NCBI RefSeq assembly: GCF_947507565.1
Contig: NC_089193.1
Span: forward strand, 992,001 to 1,056,000
From: Oscarella lobularis
Taxonomy: Eukaryota; Porifera; Homoscleromorpha; Homosclerophorida; Oscarellidae
Direction of reading: 5' to 3'
DNA length: 64,000 nucleotides
Position numbers and translations under genes: made by a program
Part shown: in pieces, positions 13,358 to 24,502 of the stretch
How the letters are laid out: the number at the start of each line of letters is the position of its first letter
Numbering within the stretch: position 1 is the first letter of the stretch
Notes under the pieces: generated by a model
Database searches by the model: none
Seen by the model: the letters and a program-made list of their open reading frames with translations, nothing else
Told to the model about the DNA's origin: nothing

Positions 13358-13901
13358 TTACACCTGCAATTTTATGCAAGACAAACTGAGACATTTTTCC
13401 AAACAAAAACTTGTTGTTCTTGTTGTTGGTAGAAGAACGCTGTCGTTTTTCCGCACGGCAACAAGTACTTCTCTCGACGACGTGTATTTGTTCACTATCA
13501 CTGCGCAGTCGCTATCAATCGCTATGAGAGTTATGATCAATTTAAGCGCGAGTGCATTTCGTCGACATCGATTGCTTACCCTGACTAACGCTTTCGTCTT
13601 TCCTCAATAAGGGAGCTTCGCTCGGGTCATCGCACTTCTCGACAATCAATTGCTCTCCTTCCTTCAGTTCGATCTCTTTCGATGTCAATTCAACGCCTTT
13701 CGACGGAAATACGGAGGCAGTGCATTGAAAGGCCGTCGGAATCGTCAAAAGAATTTTACCGCTACTCTGGGCGGACGCCGTCTTCCACACGAGAGTCTCG
13801 ACAGCGCCTTCCGATCCTTGCTGGTAGACGCTAAAATACACCGGATCCAACACGTTGCTCTGCACCTTGTTCTCAATCGTTAGAATAGGAGTAGCGTCCA
13901 T
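13358..13901 (-). CDS. Small unknown protein, two exons
   Basis: I do not recognise the product. Exon 1 runs 13901-13580 from an ATG giving MDATPILTIENKVQ. Donor GGTAAGC and acceptor CTCATAG bound a 58-nt intron (13579-13522). Exon 2 runs 13521-13358, giving about 161 residues. The protein is rich in beta-forming residues (VYFSVYQQGSEG, ILLTIPTAFQCTASV), with no signal peptide or membrane segment, and could be a small beta-sandwich. It lies tail to tail with the triple-vWA gene across the repeat region and upstream of the teneurin 3' end. The second exon is the weaker part. The start lies beside a short inverted repeat (GGTTCGTC/GACGAACC, 13902-13942). Confidence 0.5.
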
Positions 13902-14710
13902 GGTTCGTCTTCAACCTCGACTATACTAAGGATCGACGAACCTTTTAACCACTCCCGTCCATTTGCTAGCAATTAAGTAATCTGAACGGGAGACAACCGG
14001 TCATCAACTGGTCGTCAGATTAGACCTGACGTATCGTCAACATCACCGCGAGCTCATGCATGCAGTCAGAGATAGTGATATCAGAGATATCTGGTGATAT
14101 GGCGCCGTGACGTCGTTTGGTTTCCAGCAAAAAATAATCACTGGACCACCCCTCGTCACCGCGTCTCCCTGTGGGGAATCTAAGATCCGGCCGGCGGCGA
14201 TCGAGGCTCAAGACCGCGCGTGGGTCTCCAAAATGGGACGCATGTACGACGGATGTTGGGGCCGCCGCGCCGCTATGCATAGATCTACGGCGACGCAAGA
14301 CTGCTGACGTCGATCATCAAGTTAGCACAAACTGTTCGTACTGGCGGCCAAAAAGACTGCAGGATTCATCACAGGCCACCAGGTAGGTCTCTGTTTTTCT
14401 AAATTGCCTCAACCTGTCCAATCAACTCAATCAAACCGCGGGCGCCGCGGTCGCTTCGAAAGTAAACAAGCACGACTTCGCAAAGGTTCAATTATTCATT
14501 GAAGCAAGAGATTGGTTATTTTGAGCGTCTAGACGTGTGCAGCAGAAGCAAAAAGAGGACGTCAGGTGAGCCATCTTTAGGCCCAAACAGGACGCGTCCT
14601 TTACGTGATCCGCACGCGACGAGGGCCCAATCATACGTACAGACAGACACAGACAGACAGACAGACAGACACAGCAGCGCACCACATAAAGAACGAAGTC
14701 AATCATACAT
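13902..14710. other. Intergenic, with a short AGAC microsatellite
   Basis: No coding exon is supported. Near 14637-14672 there is an AGAC/ACAG tetranucleotide run. The rest is 5' flank of the small gene and 3' flank of the teneurin gene. Short frames here show no intron signals or protein-like composition. Confidence 0.5.
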
Positions 14711-17700
14711 TCAAAGTTGAGCCTTGTACCGAGAATACCTCTCGAGAGATCGACTCGTCTCCGCGTTTTCGGTACTCTCGAGTGACTCGATGCTTCTCAT
14801 CATCGTCTCCCAGGGCGAGGAGATGCCTACGTTCGCAGCATCAATAGACATAGCAGAAGGCAACTGAGGCGTTCCTCCCCCGCCGAGCCAATTGACTTTC
14901 TCCCCGTCGTCAGCATTCTGCAAGAAGTAGCTCAAGTCGAGGCGTTTCTTGCTGATTCTAGCTGCTTTATCAATCAACCCGTCAACGGGACTCCCTGGGA
15001 CTGCCACGACGTCCGTGGTCTTGATGACGTCACGAGAAATCAGTTGTCCAGCCAGTGGATCATATTCTCCGTCTTTCGTTGCAACCGTTCCAAGTACAGA
15101 GTCCACAAGACAGCCTCGATACCCCAAGTAGACTTCCTTATCACGTTTCGTATCGGACACCACTTCCCCAAACGCACTGTATACGACTTCCTTAACGATT
15201 TTCCCACTTCCGTCGATTACAGCCAAAGGCGAGCCGTCGACGTCCGCAGCGTAGTAGTACGTCACCGGACCTTCACTCTGAAACACGTGCCCCAAAGGAT
15301 CATATCTCAGTATGCTAAGTCGACTTCCTTCCTTCTCGACGACGTGAGTGACTCGATAAGGCGAGAACAAGTCACCGTATAAGTAGATCGTCGAGGTTTC
15401 CCTAAACGTTTGCATGTCGTATTGCGTCCGACTCGATCTCCGACCGTAGGCGTCGTAAACGTATTTATTCAATGTGGTAAAAGACGTGTCGTCAATCACT
15501 TCCTTTAGCTCGCCCCGAGTCGAATACGAAACGATGTGACGTCCTCGTTTCGTGACGAAATCGTCCGCGTCTCGCTTATAAATGATCGAATCGACTTTGG
15601 TCACTCTGTCGTTTTTGTCGAACGCTGCCGAGTGTTTAAGAGTACCACTTGTCGTCAGTCTATTACCGTTGGAGTCATAGGCGTACTTTTCCGTCTCTTT
15701 TCCATCGGTGAGGACGCGTCGAACGAGCCAATCGTCGGTGTATTCGTATTCGTAGACCTTTTTGCTTTGGCCTAGAGTCACTTCCTTTCTTCTGACGAGC
15801 GAAGTCGACGTGTACATAACTTCGAGTTTGTACACCGTTTTTCCGCTTATCGTGAGGGTTCTTTTGCTGAGACGCCCGTTGCCGTCCCATTCGACTTGAA
15901 CGGCCGAAGAGCTATAGGATTTCTTAGCAGAATTGTCCTGCGGATAGGACAGTGTATATTTTCCCAATGTAGTAACGTCTCCGTTACTGCCATAAGCAAT
16001 GCCTTCCGACTGCGGTGACTGCTGATTCAGCTTCACAGACCTTCGAATGAGACGGAAATAATTATCGTACGCGAAGGAAAAGACGGCGGTCACAATCTCT
16101 CCAGTATCAGGAGTGACTCTTTGAGTTATGGAAGACAAGTACGGCCCGTTCCAGCCGTATTCAATAGACGAAGAGCCCACGGACATGGAACTCAGGCCAT
16201 CGACCACGATGTCTCCTCCGCCGAAGCCGGGTGCGCCTATTGCAATCGCGCCCAAGCCCGGGGCTTCTTTTTTCCGGGAGAGCTTCGTTGTCTGCGCAGA
16301 AACCGGGTCGTATTCGAAGTTGATTTGCTGATCGCCGAATTTTATTTTCTCTAGGCGAGCCTTTGCGTCGGTGTGAAAAGAGACGCTGCGCGTTTTGAAC
16401 GACAAAAGCGAGGGATTGGAGTCGATGTCGAAAGTGAAATTGAATGAAGACGCGCCGCCAGTTTGGTGAATTGAAAACGCTAACGTTTTCGTCTGTTTGT
16501 CTCGGGTACGCATCAGTTTGAACTGAGATTTCCCTGGAGTCGTTACAGTGGCTAAGCTGCCAGAGATGTCGTAGCTCAAATTGTAGGCACGTTTGCCAGG
16601 AAGCGTTATTTGAAACGGCTAAAACAAACAAACACCAATATAATTAAGCGTTCGTTCGTTCGTAGAAGAAAGTAATGAACACACCTGTACTTCATTTTTC
16701 TGGTAAGCGTAGACAATTTTCTGACCGTCGCCCAGTACTTCTTCCGTCACCCTTCTAAAAGCATCGTAAGAATAAGAATTAAGGAAATTACATGCTCTAT
16801 TTTCAGCTAGCGATCTCAGTGATTGCTTAGAAAGGATATGTATGTAAAGTTTCGGCTGACGTTGCCTTGAGAGACAGACAGCAGCAAATTGCTTGAATCG
16901 TAGGTCAGCACAATGGGCAGCAGTCCGAACTTGATTCTGGTAATACTAACCGGAAGACCAGCTTTGTTGAAAACAACTTTGAGCTCTCTGGAAAACACGT
17001 TGTTAAAATTAACAGCAAGAATTGACTCGTGTTAAAATACTTGTTAGATCGCATCGACCTGGCTATTCTGGTCCTCGTCGACTTCGTGTAATCGACTCTA
17101 AACCAGTTGGCCTTGTTAATCTTTTAAAAAAAAAAATAGGTATGCCAAAGAAATGCACAGCGCTCTGGAGACAAACCTACCATAAACGAATAACTCGTCG
17201 ACTGAAGAGTCGCTGGATTATCTTGCTTGAGAAAGACAGCCGTTCGTTGAGCCGACACTTCCTTTAGGTTTCCACTCGGAAGTTTGACGCTGAGATGAGA
17301 CGGAGAGCCAAGCTGACCGCCAAAGACGGGACTCTCGCCGTCCAGTTCAACACTGACGGCACCATCGGGAAACGTCACCGACACGTTTCCTTCGTACAGC
17401 TCTTGTTCCACCGTCCTCTTTCCGTCAGGATAAGCGACCGTGAGAACGTCTCCCGCTTCGATGGTCAGATTACGATTCCCGCTCGTAGACACGACGGCGG
17501 TAAATGCCCCTCTTTCCTGTCGCGCATAGAACGCACTCGTTCGACCCGTTGGACTCACCAATTTCTCAAGTCGACCTTCTCCAGTGTACGTAAACCTGTG
17601 TTGACTGCCATCCGATTCGGTGATCGATTTTAGGAGACCGACGTCTTTTAGGTAATCGAATCGCGAAGATATCTGACCACCGGGTTCGGTTATTTCGTTC

Positions 17701-20700
17701 AAGTACCCCTTCGAGTCGACGCCGAATGAATATTTCATTCCCGCTTCTGTTACCAAAGACAAAGGCTCGCCGTTGGGATCGCGATTAATGACTACGTCTT
17801 TATTGCCACTGGTCGTTATGGACGAAAGCAGATGCCGAGAATTGTATTCCTTATAGTTGAATATCAGCCTCTCGGCTCCCGTTGCAGTCAAATCGGTCGA
17901 CAAATGGCGTCCAGTAATATCAAAGTAAAAAAGCTCGCTACCGTCGGGAGAAGGAATGGTATAATACCCGGCACTCGATTTCTTAGGCAGACTAGCAAAC
18001 GCTCGACGCACGCGATAGTTTCGTTGATCGGCAATATAAACCTCCGAGCCGTCAGCCGAAAGAGTAAGGGAAGACGGCGTAAAGAAGCGAGCCTTCGGAA
18101 CGGCCAAATTGTCGCCGGCGTAACAATTGCACCTCCACGACGCGCAGTTACACGTGGACACCGTGCCCGCGTAAGTAATAATCGTCGCTTTCGTCGTGAG
18201 CAGGCGAATTCTGTGCACCCGATTATTATCGGTTTCGCCGAAGAAAATGCTCCCGGAGGACGTGATCGAAATACCGCGTATCAACTCGAGATTTACCTGA
18301 AGAGCGGGCTTGGGAACGTATTGAGCTACGGCGGGATCGTCGCCTTCGGTTTTGTCAATCTTAGGCGGAATGTGCGGGGCTCGACCGGCGACGACTCGCA
18401 CCTGTCCCTCGCGAGACACGTGAAGAATATTACGACCGTCGACGACGTAGAGCGACTCGTCGTCGGTTTTGACGAAAAGTTCGGTGGGCCACGTGAAGTA
18501 GGCTTCGTCCAAGGGAACGTTGCCCGTGTCGGCGTTGCAGCAGCCGGGCGGCGCGCAGCCGCGCGGCAGACGCGAGCCGGCGAACGTCGCGATGTTGCCG
18601 TCGTTTCCGATTTGACGAATCAGCTTTCCGTCGGCGAGGTAAACAGTACCGCGCGGTCCTATAGCGAGACCCTTGGGATGGATGAGAGATGCCCCGGCGG
18701 CGGGACCCGAGTCGCCGCAGGTCAGGTCCCACGGACGACACGATTCGCCGTTGCCGGCGAAAACGGAGAGTCCTTTAATAATAATGTAAGGTTATTAATT
18801 AAACTACAGAATGTCTTATATATAATTTACCGTCGACTTTTCCGATGTCAGTTAACGTGTAAAGTTGTCCGGATTCGAGTAGGCTTTTCTTGATGCGTAT
18901 GACTTGGAACAGAGGCGCGTAGCTGACGAAGAGGTCCCCGTCGACGGGACTGACAGCCATGTAGTAGGCATACTGAGGCAAGCGAGAACTAGACAACGTT
19001 GATTAGGAGAAGAAAACGTTTGGCTACTTTCATGATACCTCAAATCCAAAATTGCGGTCATATTAGAATTCGGTCCCAAGCGATAAATGTACGGGTAGTC
19101 GCCAACGTAAACAGATCCGTCGTCGCCGGTCGCAAGCGTGCACGGAGCACGCAACGAGGCCCTATCGGCTAGAACGGCAAAACGATATTATATAAATTTT
19201 TATTATAAATCTACAAAGGGTGTCAACCTGCTCTGGAGCCGGCGCAACTAGGACACTTTTCCGGAGCTTGACTACCTGTACCAGCAGCACTTCGAATAAT
19301 CTGAAACGCAATATATAATAATGCATACAAACGTTAGTGCCCTTACTTTTGACTTGTCTCTGAATTTGATGCTCTCTCCATTTCCCATTACCAACGACCC
19401 CGAGCCGGGATCGTAGGTGTGATGAACGCTGATCGACCATCCGCCTAGACCGGCTTCTCCTACGGGACTAAACGACGAGGCGTCTTTAATGTCGGAACTC
19501 TTCTTTTCCCAGAACGTCGCCGAGCGACCCCGTCGATAAACGGCCCGGCTAATGGATGCGTCCGAAAGTCGATTGAAACTCTGACGCCACTGGGAACGAA
19601 CGGAGTAGTAGACCAATGGATACTCGTAACCAATCTCAACTAAAAGGAAAGGAAAAATATAATTACGATTTTATGACGTCAAATCAATATTCGTTACTTT
19701 CAGCTGTTACGGATCCCTTTATGATGCGATTGTAAGCGTCTCTCTTGTTCCACAAAAATCGATAAATTTGGCCCGGCTGAGGGCCGAATACCTCTCGAGT
19801 CACTTTTCCTTTGATGTTTATTTTCAAATGGACTTTTCTCAGGGACGAAGGAACGCGAGCTGCCGTGAGGGGAATCTGTATGACCGTGCGACTTCCCGCC
19901 TGACGATTGCTGTGATAGAACAGATCGACAATCGAGTTCTGTATAATCTTGCGCGCCGAAACGCTTCTCGACATGGGGCCCGTCAAAACGATGATATAGA
20001 AAGGATTCCTCCAAAACTACATATGGATATATAACACAATGACTATTGCACACAAAGCGAAGAGACTATTTTACCGTGGGTCGAGGCCACGCGACGATAT
20101 CGTGACTATCGACGGCCTCTACGATCGGCGGCGTTATGGGATTTTCCGGATTGCACTGAAACGGCGTGCATCCGTCGAGCGGCGGCCCGTACGGCCAATT
20201 GCAGTCCCACGGCGTGAAGTGGGCAACGGGAACGCGCCACAACGTCTGGCTAACGTTATATTGGATCACTAAATTCGCGAGCTCTTTCTCCGTCACTTGA
20301 TTCTCTTCCAGCTCCGCTGGAGTTGCCGCTTGCCCGTCTCCGTTGAGATCGAGCAGGGCTATCTTCGTCACGTTGTCGCTGGCCAACCCAATTCCTATAT
20401 ATTGAACGACGCGACCGTTGGGAGAAGCGACCCATTCGCCGAGCGTGCGATTGTAGAAGCCGATGGGAACGGCACTTCCGACCGGAAAACCGAGATAATT
20501 ATTGACGTAATAGTGCAGCGGTTTGGAGAAGACGACTTCGGTCGATCCGTTCACGGCGGCCTGATCCATGCTCATTTCAGTAGCGTACGTGTATCCAGTG
20601 AACGCGGGCAGTTCAGCGGGCATCGACTGTTGACCTTGATTACCGACGGTGTATTCCGTTAGACGAATACTCGGCTTTTCAACGCTCTGCACATACGAAA

Positions 20701-23700
20701 TCAAAAGTGAACGTCTCACACTAAACTGACCCAGCTTACGGAGTTTCCACTTCCGTTGCGACCGACAACGACTGCCTTTACTCCAGCCGGAAACATGATG
20801 ACTCCCTTGCGAGATCCCTCGTCGTCTTCGACAGGAGTCGACTCGGCGACTTTGACCTCGTCTTCATTACTAGAAAAATCCAGTTCCGTGACCTGGAAAA
20901 AATTAATTAATTAATTAATTAATTAATAGAAAATTCACTTTTGTGTCCACTGGAACCATAGCAACGTCGTCGAGTAAGGCGTACTCGTTCCAGCCTACCG
21001 ATACGGATCGCTGAGAGCCGATGAGATTGCCTCGAGTGTAGCGAAGGGTAACCGATCCTCCCCCTATGACTGCGATGTCGTAGGATCCGTCTCTTCGCGT
21101 GAGAGTGTAGCCCATTTGCGGCTGGCCGAGAACGCCCACGGTAACCCCCACTAAGGGAGTCGTGTCTCTGGTTGTGACGTTTCCCTTGATAACGGAAACC
21201 CGTCTAAATAAAGTAAATAAATATTTCAAATTCAAATGTTTTGAAGTTAATCGTACGATTTGTCTAAGGCGTCTAGATCCACGCCCGATTGGATTCCACT
21301 TGTGAATAAAAATTCGATTGTTTCGTAGAAGGACAGGGTTCCGTTTGCCGTTTCGTTTCCGACGAAATCGGCCGGATCAGGAGCGGACACGCACGAGGGA
21401 TCCTGAGCGCAAACCGACTCGTTGCAGCAATCGGGATCGTCGCAATCGGTAAACAAATCAAAGTCATTGTCTATGCCATCGTTACAGCGGAGCTCGACGC
21501 CTAAAGATCAGAAACAGTTACACAGAGAAAAAACCGAAAATTTTCTGCTCGCCTATTTGACAAGAGAGGCCTCGAAAGCCGCTAATGCACTGGCATTCCC
21601 AGAATCCGTCTCGGCCGAGTCCGCAAGAGCCTCGAAAGCTGCAGTTCTTAGGGCAAGCGTCTGAATAGGCAAATACGTTAGACGTTTCATGTACACATGA
21701 TACGTTAACTAATCTTACCTGTGAGGCAGTCGTCTCCTCGCCAACCTTTGTCACACAAACAAGTTCCATTCATGCACGTACCGTGTACGTCACAACCAGC
21801 AGGGCAAGCAACTGCGTTTATCAATTAGAGAGATGATTATTAATTAAAGAAAGGTCCTAATTGAACTTACGGGTGTCGCAAGTCGCTCCGGTCCACGCGG
21901 CGTTGCAGACGCACGTTCCGTTGTCGCATCGTCCACGACGATTGCAATTGTCGGTACACAAAGCTTATAGAGAGAGATGGATTAGAACGTCGCGCCACTG
22001 AAGTGACACTCGAACGGAGTCTACCCGTGTTGCAGTCAAGTCCCGTCCAGCCCACGATGCAGCTACACAACCCCGTTATCGTATCACATTTGCCGCGGCC
22101 AGCACAGTTCAAAGGACATTTCCGGGGAGCTGAAGCAAAATTGCCAATTAATCAATCGATTAAAGATAACGAAAGTCTTCTACCTATATCACACGTCGCT
22201 CCTCTGTATCCCAAGTTGCAGATGCACTTTCCAGACACGCATTGTCCATTGCCATTGCAATCCGAGGGAATGCAGTCGACTATACCAGAATATTAGACTA
22301 AAGTGACTATACTCAAAGTATTTAGACTACACTCAACACACCTTCTTCGCATTCTACTCCTTTCCATCCGGCCACGCAAAGGCATATCCCATTGACGCAT
22401 TTTCCGTGACCGTTGCAATCGGCGACAGCGCAATTAGCTACGTCACACTGAAACGTCAGAACGAATATTTTGAACGAAGCCCGTCTTGCCTTCAGAGCAA
22501 TCTCGCCCCTTGAACTTCGGATTGCACGCACAGACGCCGTTAAAGCAGATGCCGTGATTGCTGCAGTCATTAGGACAGGATCGAGGAGGATCTAATTTGA
22601 CAATGAGCAAGGTTCAAGACTGACATTACATAGGTACCGGATTTTGTAAAATTGGCTTCAATTTTCGTCGTCACTTTGGCGCCGTTAAAAACGGAAATGT
22701 ACCAATCGCCCGGATCGACGGCTTGACTGACGTCAAACTCCGCATTCCCCGAACCTCTGCGTACAATCAGTAAATTAAAACAAAAAATACAATTAGCAAA
22801 TAATCTTACTTTTTGTCGTGGTTAAAAGCGCTCGTGAAGTTGTACCTCGTGTGAGTCGGCTGCTGCGTCTGCCTACCGTACACCGCCAAATCCACGGGCC
22901 CAACAGCCGCAGCCTTCAGCTTCATGTTCATCGTCGCAGCGTTCGAAACGGGCAGATGCAATCTCGCGTACGACTGCGTGGGCACGTCGACGGTCACGGG
23001 CGGACCGTCGAACGTCGCAGCGACGACAGGAAGAGCAGTTACACGCATTGGGCTGGAAGGCGTCGGACTCGATTTCTTAGACGCCGTCAACGGACTCGAC
23101 GACGTCGTCGACGGACTCGACGTCATTGCAATCGTTGGACCAGGAAGCTTCGACGTTGTCGTCGTCGACTTCGAACTCTGATGGCTCGCACTCGCAGTTG
23201 TAGGCTCCAGGGTGTCAAGATCGGTAGCACCCGGTCGTTGGGTGGAAACATCGGTAGCAATTGGTCCGTCGGACACAGACGGAATCGTCGTTTCTGCAGA
23301 GAAAACAGCTTCGCATTGACTCTGTCTCAAAGCCAACTCCACAAGTAGAGCTTACGCGGCTTAGGACGAATTGATGATGTAGGAACCCGCGTTGGTTTTG
23401 GTTTCTCCGTGGCCCCGGCTCTGGTGGGTCTCTCCGAAGAAGCCGTTGGGCAGTTGACGCTGCCGACTTGCCCGCCAACGCTGGCGTTACCGGCGCCGCC
23501 AGTTCCCGCGGAATCCGAGCCATTGGCAACTACAAAGAAACCGACATCGCATTCAAAATGCAAGAGGTAACGTGATCCGTATACCGATAACGTAAACGAG
23601 AGCTCCAATGCATCCCAACGAAACGAGAGCCATGATTGCAGTGAGAATTTTCCACGGTTTCGTGCCGTTGTTCGGAAACATGCCATCGCGCGTTTTCTTC

Positions 23701-23852
23701 TTCTTTGCCGACGGCTTTTCGTCCAATTGCTCGAAAGCGTAAATCGGATTCTCTTCGACACGCTTCAGGCTCAGCGAATAACTGCTCGCCTTCGCGCCGA
23801 AGCCCGGATTGCTGAAACCCGTCGTCGTCTCCACGGGTTCGTCGTCTTCCAT
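14711..23852 (-). CDS. Teneurin (Ten-m/Odz)
   Basis: This is a type II membrane adhesion receptor of 2602 residues in 25 exons: 23852-23585, 23529-23356, 23293-22810, 22756-22638, 22591-22490, 22437-22342, 22279-22184, 22129-22025, 21963-21871, 21811-21719, 21660-21553, 21500-21257, 21203-20939, 20892-20740, 20686-20075, 20016-19698, 19639-19347, 19300-19228, 19168-19039, 18988-18831, 18772-17181, 17120-17041, 16987-16866, 16806-16685 and 16618-14711. Their sum is an exact multiple of three. In order: an intracellular part of about 67 residues; one membrane helix (residues about 68-90); a Ser/Thr/Pro linker; seven EGF repeats; a Cys-rich segment ([14 protein letters not shown]); a TTR-like domain; a fibronectin-plug-like domain; NHL propeller; YD-repeat barrel; and Rhs core ([19 protein letters not shown]). 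The vertebrate C-terminal Tox-GHH/TCAP part is not visible. The first ATG (23852) was preferred over an upstream GTG. Family call is firm; some splice sites are by eye. Confidence 0.93.
16807..16865 (-). other. GC-AG intron (teneurin intron 23)
   Basis: The donor reads CAAG/GCAACG and the acceptor GCTAG/CT, with phase 1 and 59 nt. It joins LLLSVSQ to [17 protein letters not shown] in frame. The nearby GTCAGC donor gives the wrong frame. Confidence 0.55.
20899..20927. repeat. TTAA microsatellite inside a teneurin intron
   Basis: About seven tandem AATT/TTAA units fill most of the short intron between the TTR-like domain exon and the next exon. Confidence 0.8.
21501..21552 (-). other. GC-AG intron (teneurin intron 11)
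   Basis: The donor reads ATAG/GCGAGC and the acceptor CTTTAG/GC, with phase 1 kept and a length of 52 nt. A downstream GT would also keep the frame but would leave a 34-nt intron, shorter than any other here. Confidence 0.6.
21553..22591 (-). other. Seven EGF repeats, one per exon
   Basis: Exons at 22591, 22437, 22279, 22129, 21963, 21811 and 21660 (minus-strand starts) each encode one EGF repeat with phase-1 borders. Typical cores are CSNHGIC, CNGHGKC and CNRRGRC. I count six cysteines in every repeat. Bilaterian teneurins have eight repeats, and the second and fifth each lack a partner cysteine, which allows a disulfide dimer. Confidence 0.85.
22438..22489 (-). other. GC-AG intron (teneurin intron 5)
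   Basis: The donor reads GAAG/GCAAGA and the acceptor GACGTAG/CT. No GT donor keeps the phase-1 frame between the two EGF exons. The length of 52 nt matches the neighbouring introns. Confidence 0.7.
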
Positions 23853-24502
23853 CGTGCCGTCCGACGATAGAGCGCACACGAATGATAATGAGACGGCGGA
23901 CCGATTGTTCGTTCAGACGGGAGGTCACGTGATCAATTTGCAGAACGGAACAACAAAAATATAGTTTCTCGGCTCCAAAACGTCGAACGAGCACATCTCT
24001 CGAACATAGAATCGTGTCGGGAGTGAGAGAAACGACGCATGCGAGAGCGACGCGTTCTAATTTGCGTTTTCGCATTTGAACAGTGCACGTGATCCGCATA
24101 CCAGAAGGTATTTGCGCAACAAACCACCGGATCCGGGAAGGATCAAACTAAAAACAGTCCCAGCGCCTTGAGGCCACGTTAGAAGAGCTGCGTTGCTGCA
24201 GCACTCGCGAAAAGGTAACAAAACGGTCTAGGAGTGCCAACGGTTTCAGTTTGAAAAAGAAGTAGAATCTAGGTTAGCGAACGCGAGCAGAAATAGGAAG
24301 TAGAGGTACTAGTCTATTGCACTGCTCACCTTGGAGAGTTTTAATTAACGATCCACAAGTGCATGATTCCTCTATAAAACGACCCAGCGATCATATCAAG
24401 AAATTGGCTCGGGTAGGGGGAGTATGCAACATATGGGGGGGGGGGGGGGGGGCCTCCCTTATCTTATCTGACTGCCACTTATACCTCTATCGCAGATAAA
24501 CG
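23853..24502. promoter_or_regulatory. Divergent promoter region of teneurin and the giant repeat protein
   Basis: The two starts face away from each other across 650 bp. On the plus side there is a TATAAAA at 24373-24379 and an unbroken run of 18 G at 24435-24452, only about 50 bp before the giant gene's ATG. A direct role for either is inference. Confidence 0.4.
24435..24452 (+). repeat. Poly-G run (18 G)
   Basis: An uninterrupted G tract lies between the TATA-like box and the ATG at 24503. Such tracts can form G-quadruplexes and vary in length. Its exact length in this assembly may be unreliable. Confidence 0.85.

Noticed and set aside
14605-14847. Short plus-strand frame over the AGAC microsatellite
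   Set aside because: It is created by the tetranucleotide repeat and overlaps the teneurin 3' end in antisense.
17832-18893. 353-codon plus-strand frame
   Set aside because: It is antisense to the large teneurin NHL exon; its Arg-rich content comes from CG-rich codons read on the wrong strand.
22818-23348. 176-codon plus-strand frame opposite the teneurin linker
   Set aside because: It is an arginine-rich shadow of the Ser/Thr/Pro-rich teneurin exon on the other strand.
10492-24502. tRNA or other structured RNA genes, CRISPR arrays
   Set aside because: I looked for tRNA box motifs and regularly spaced direct repeats and saw none. The stem-loops present are isolated.
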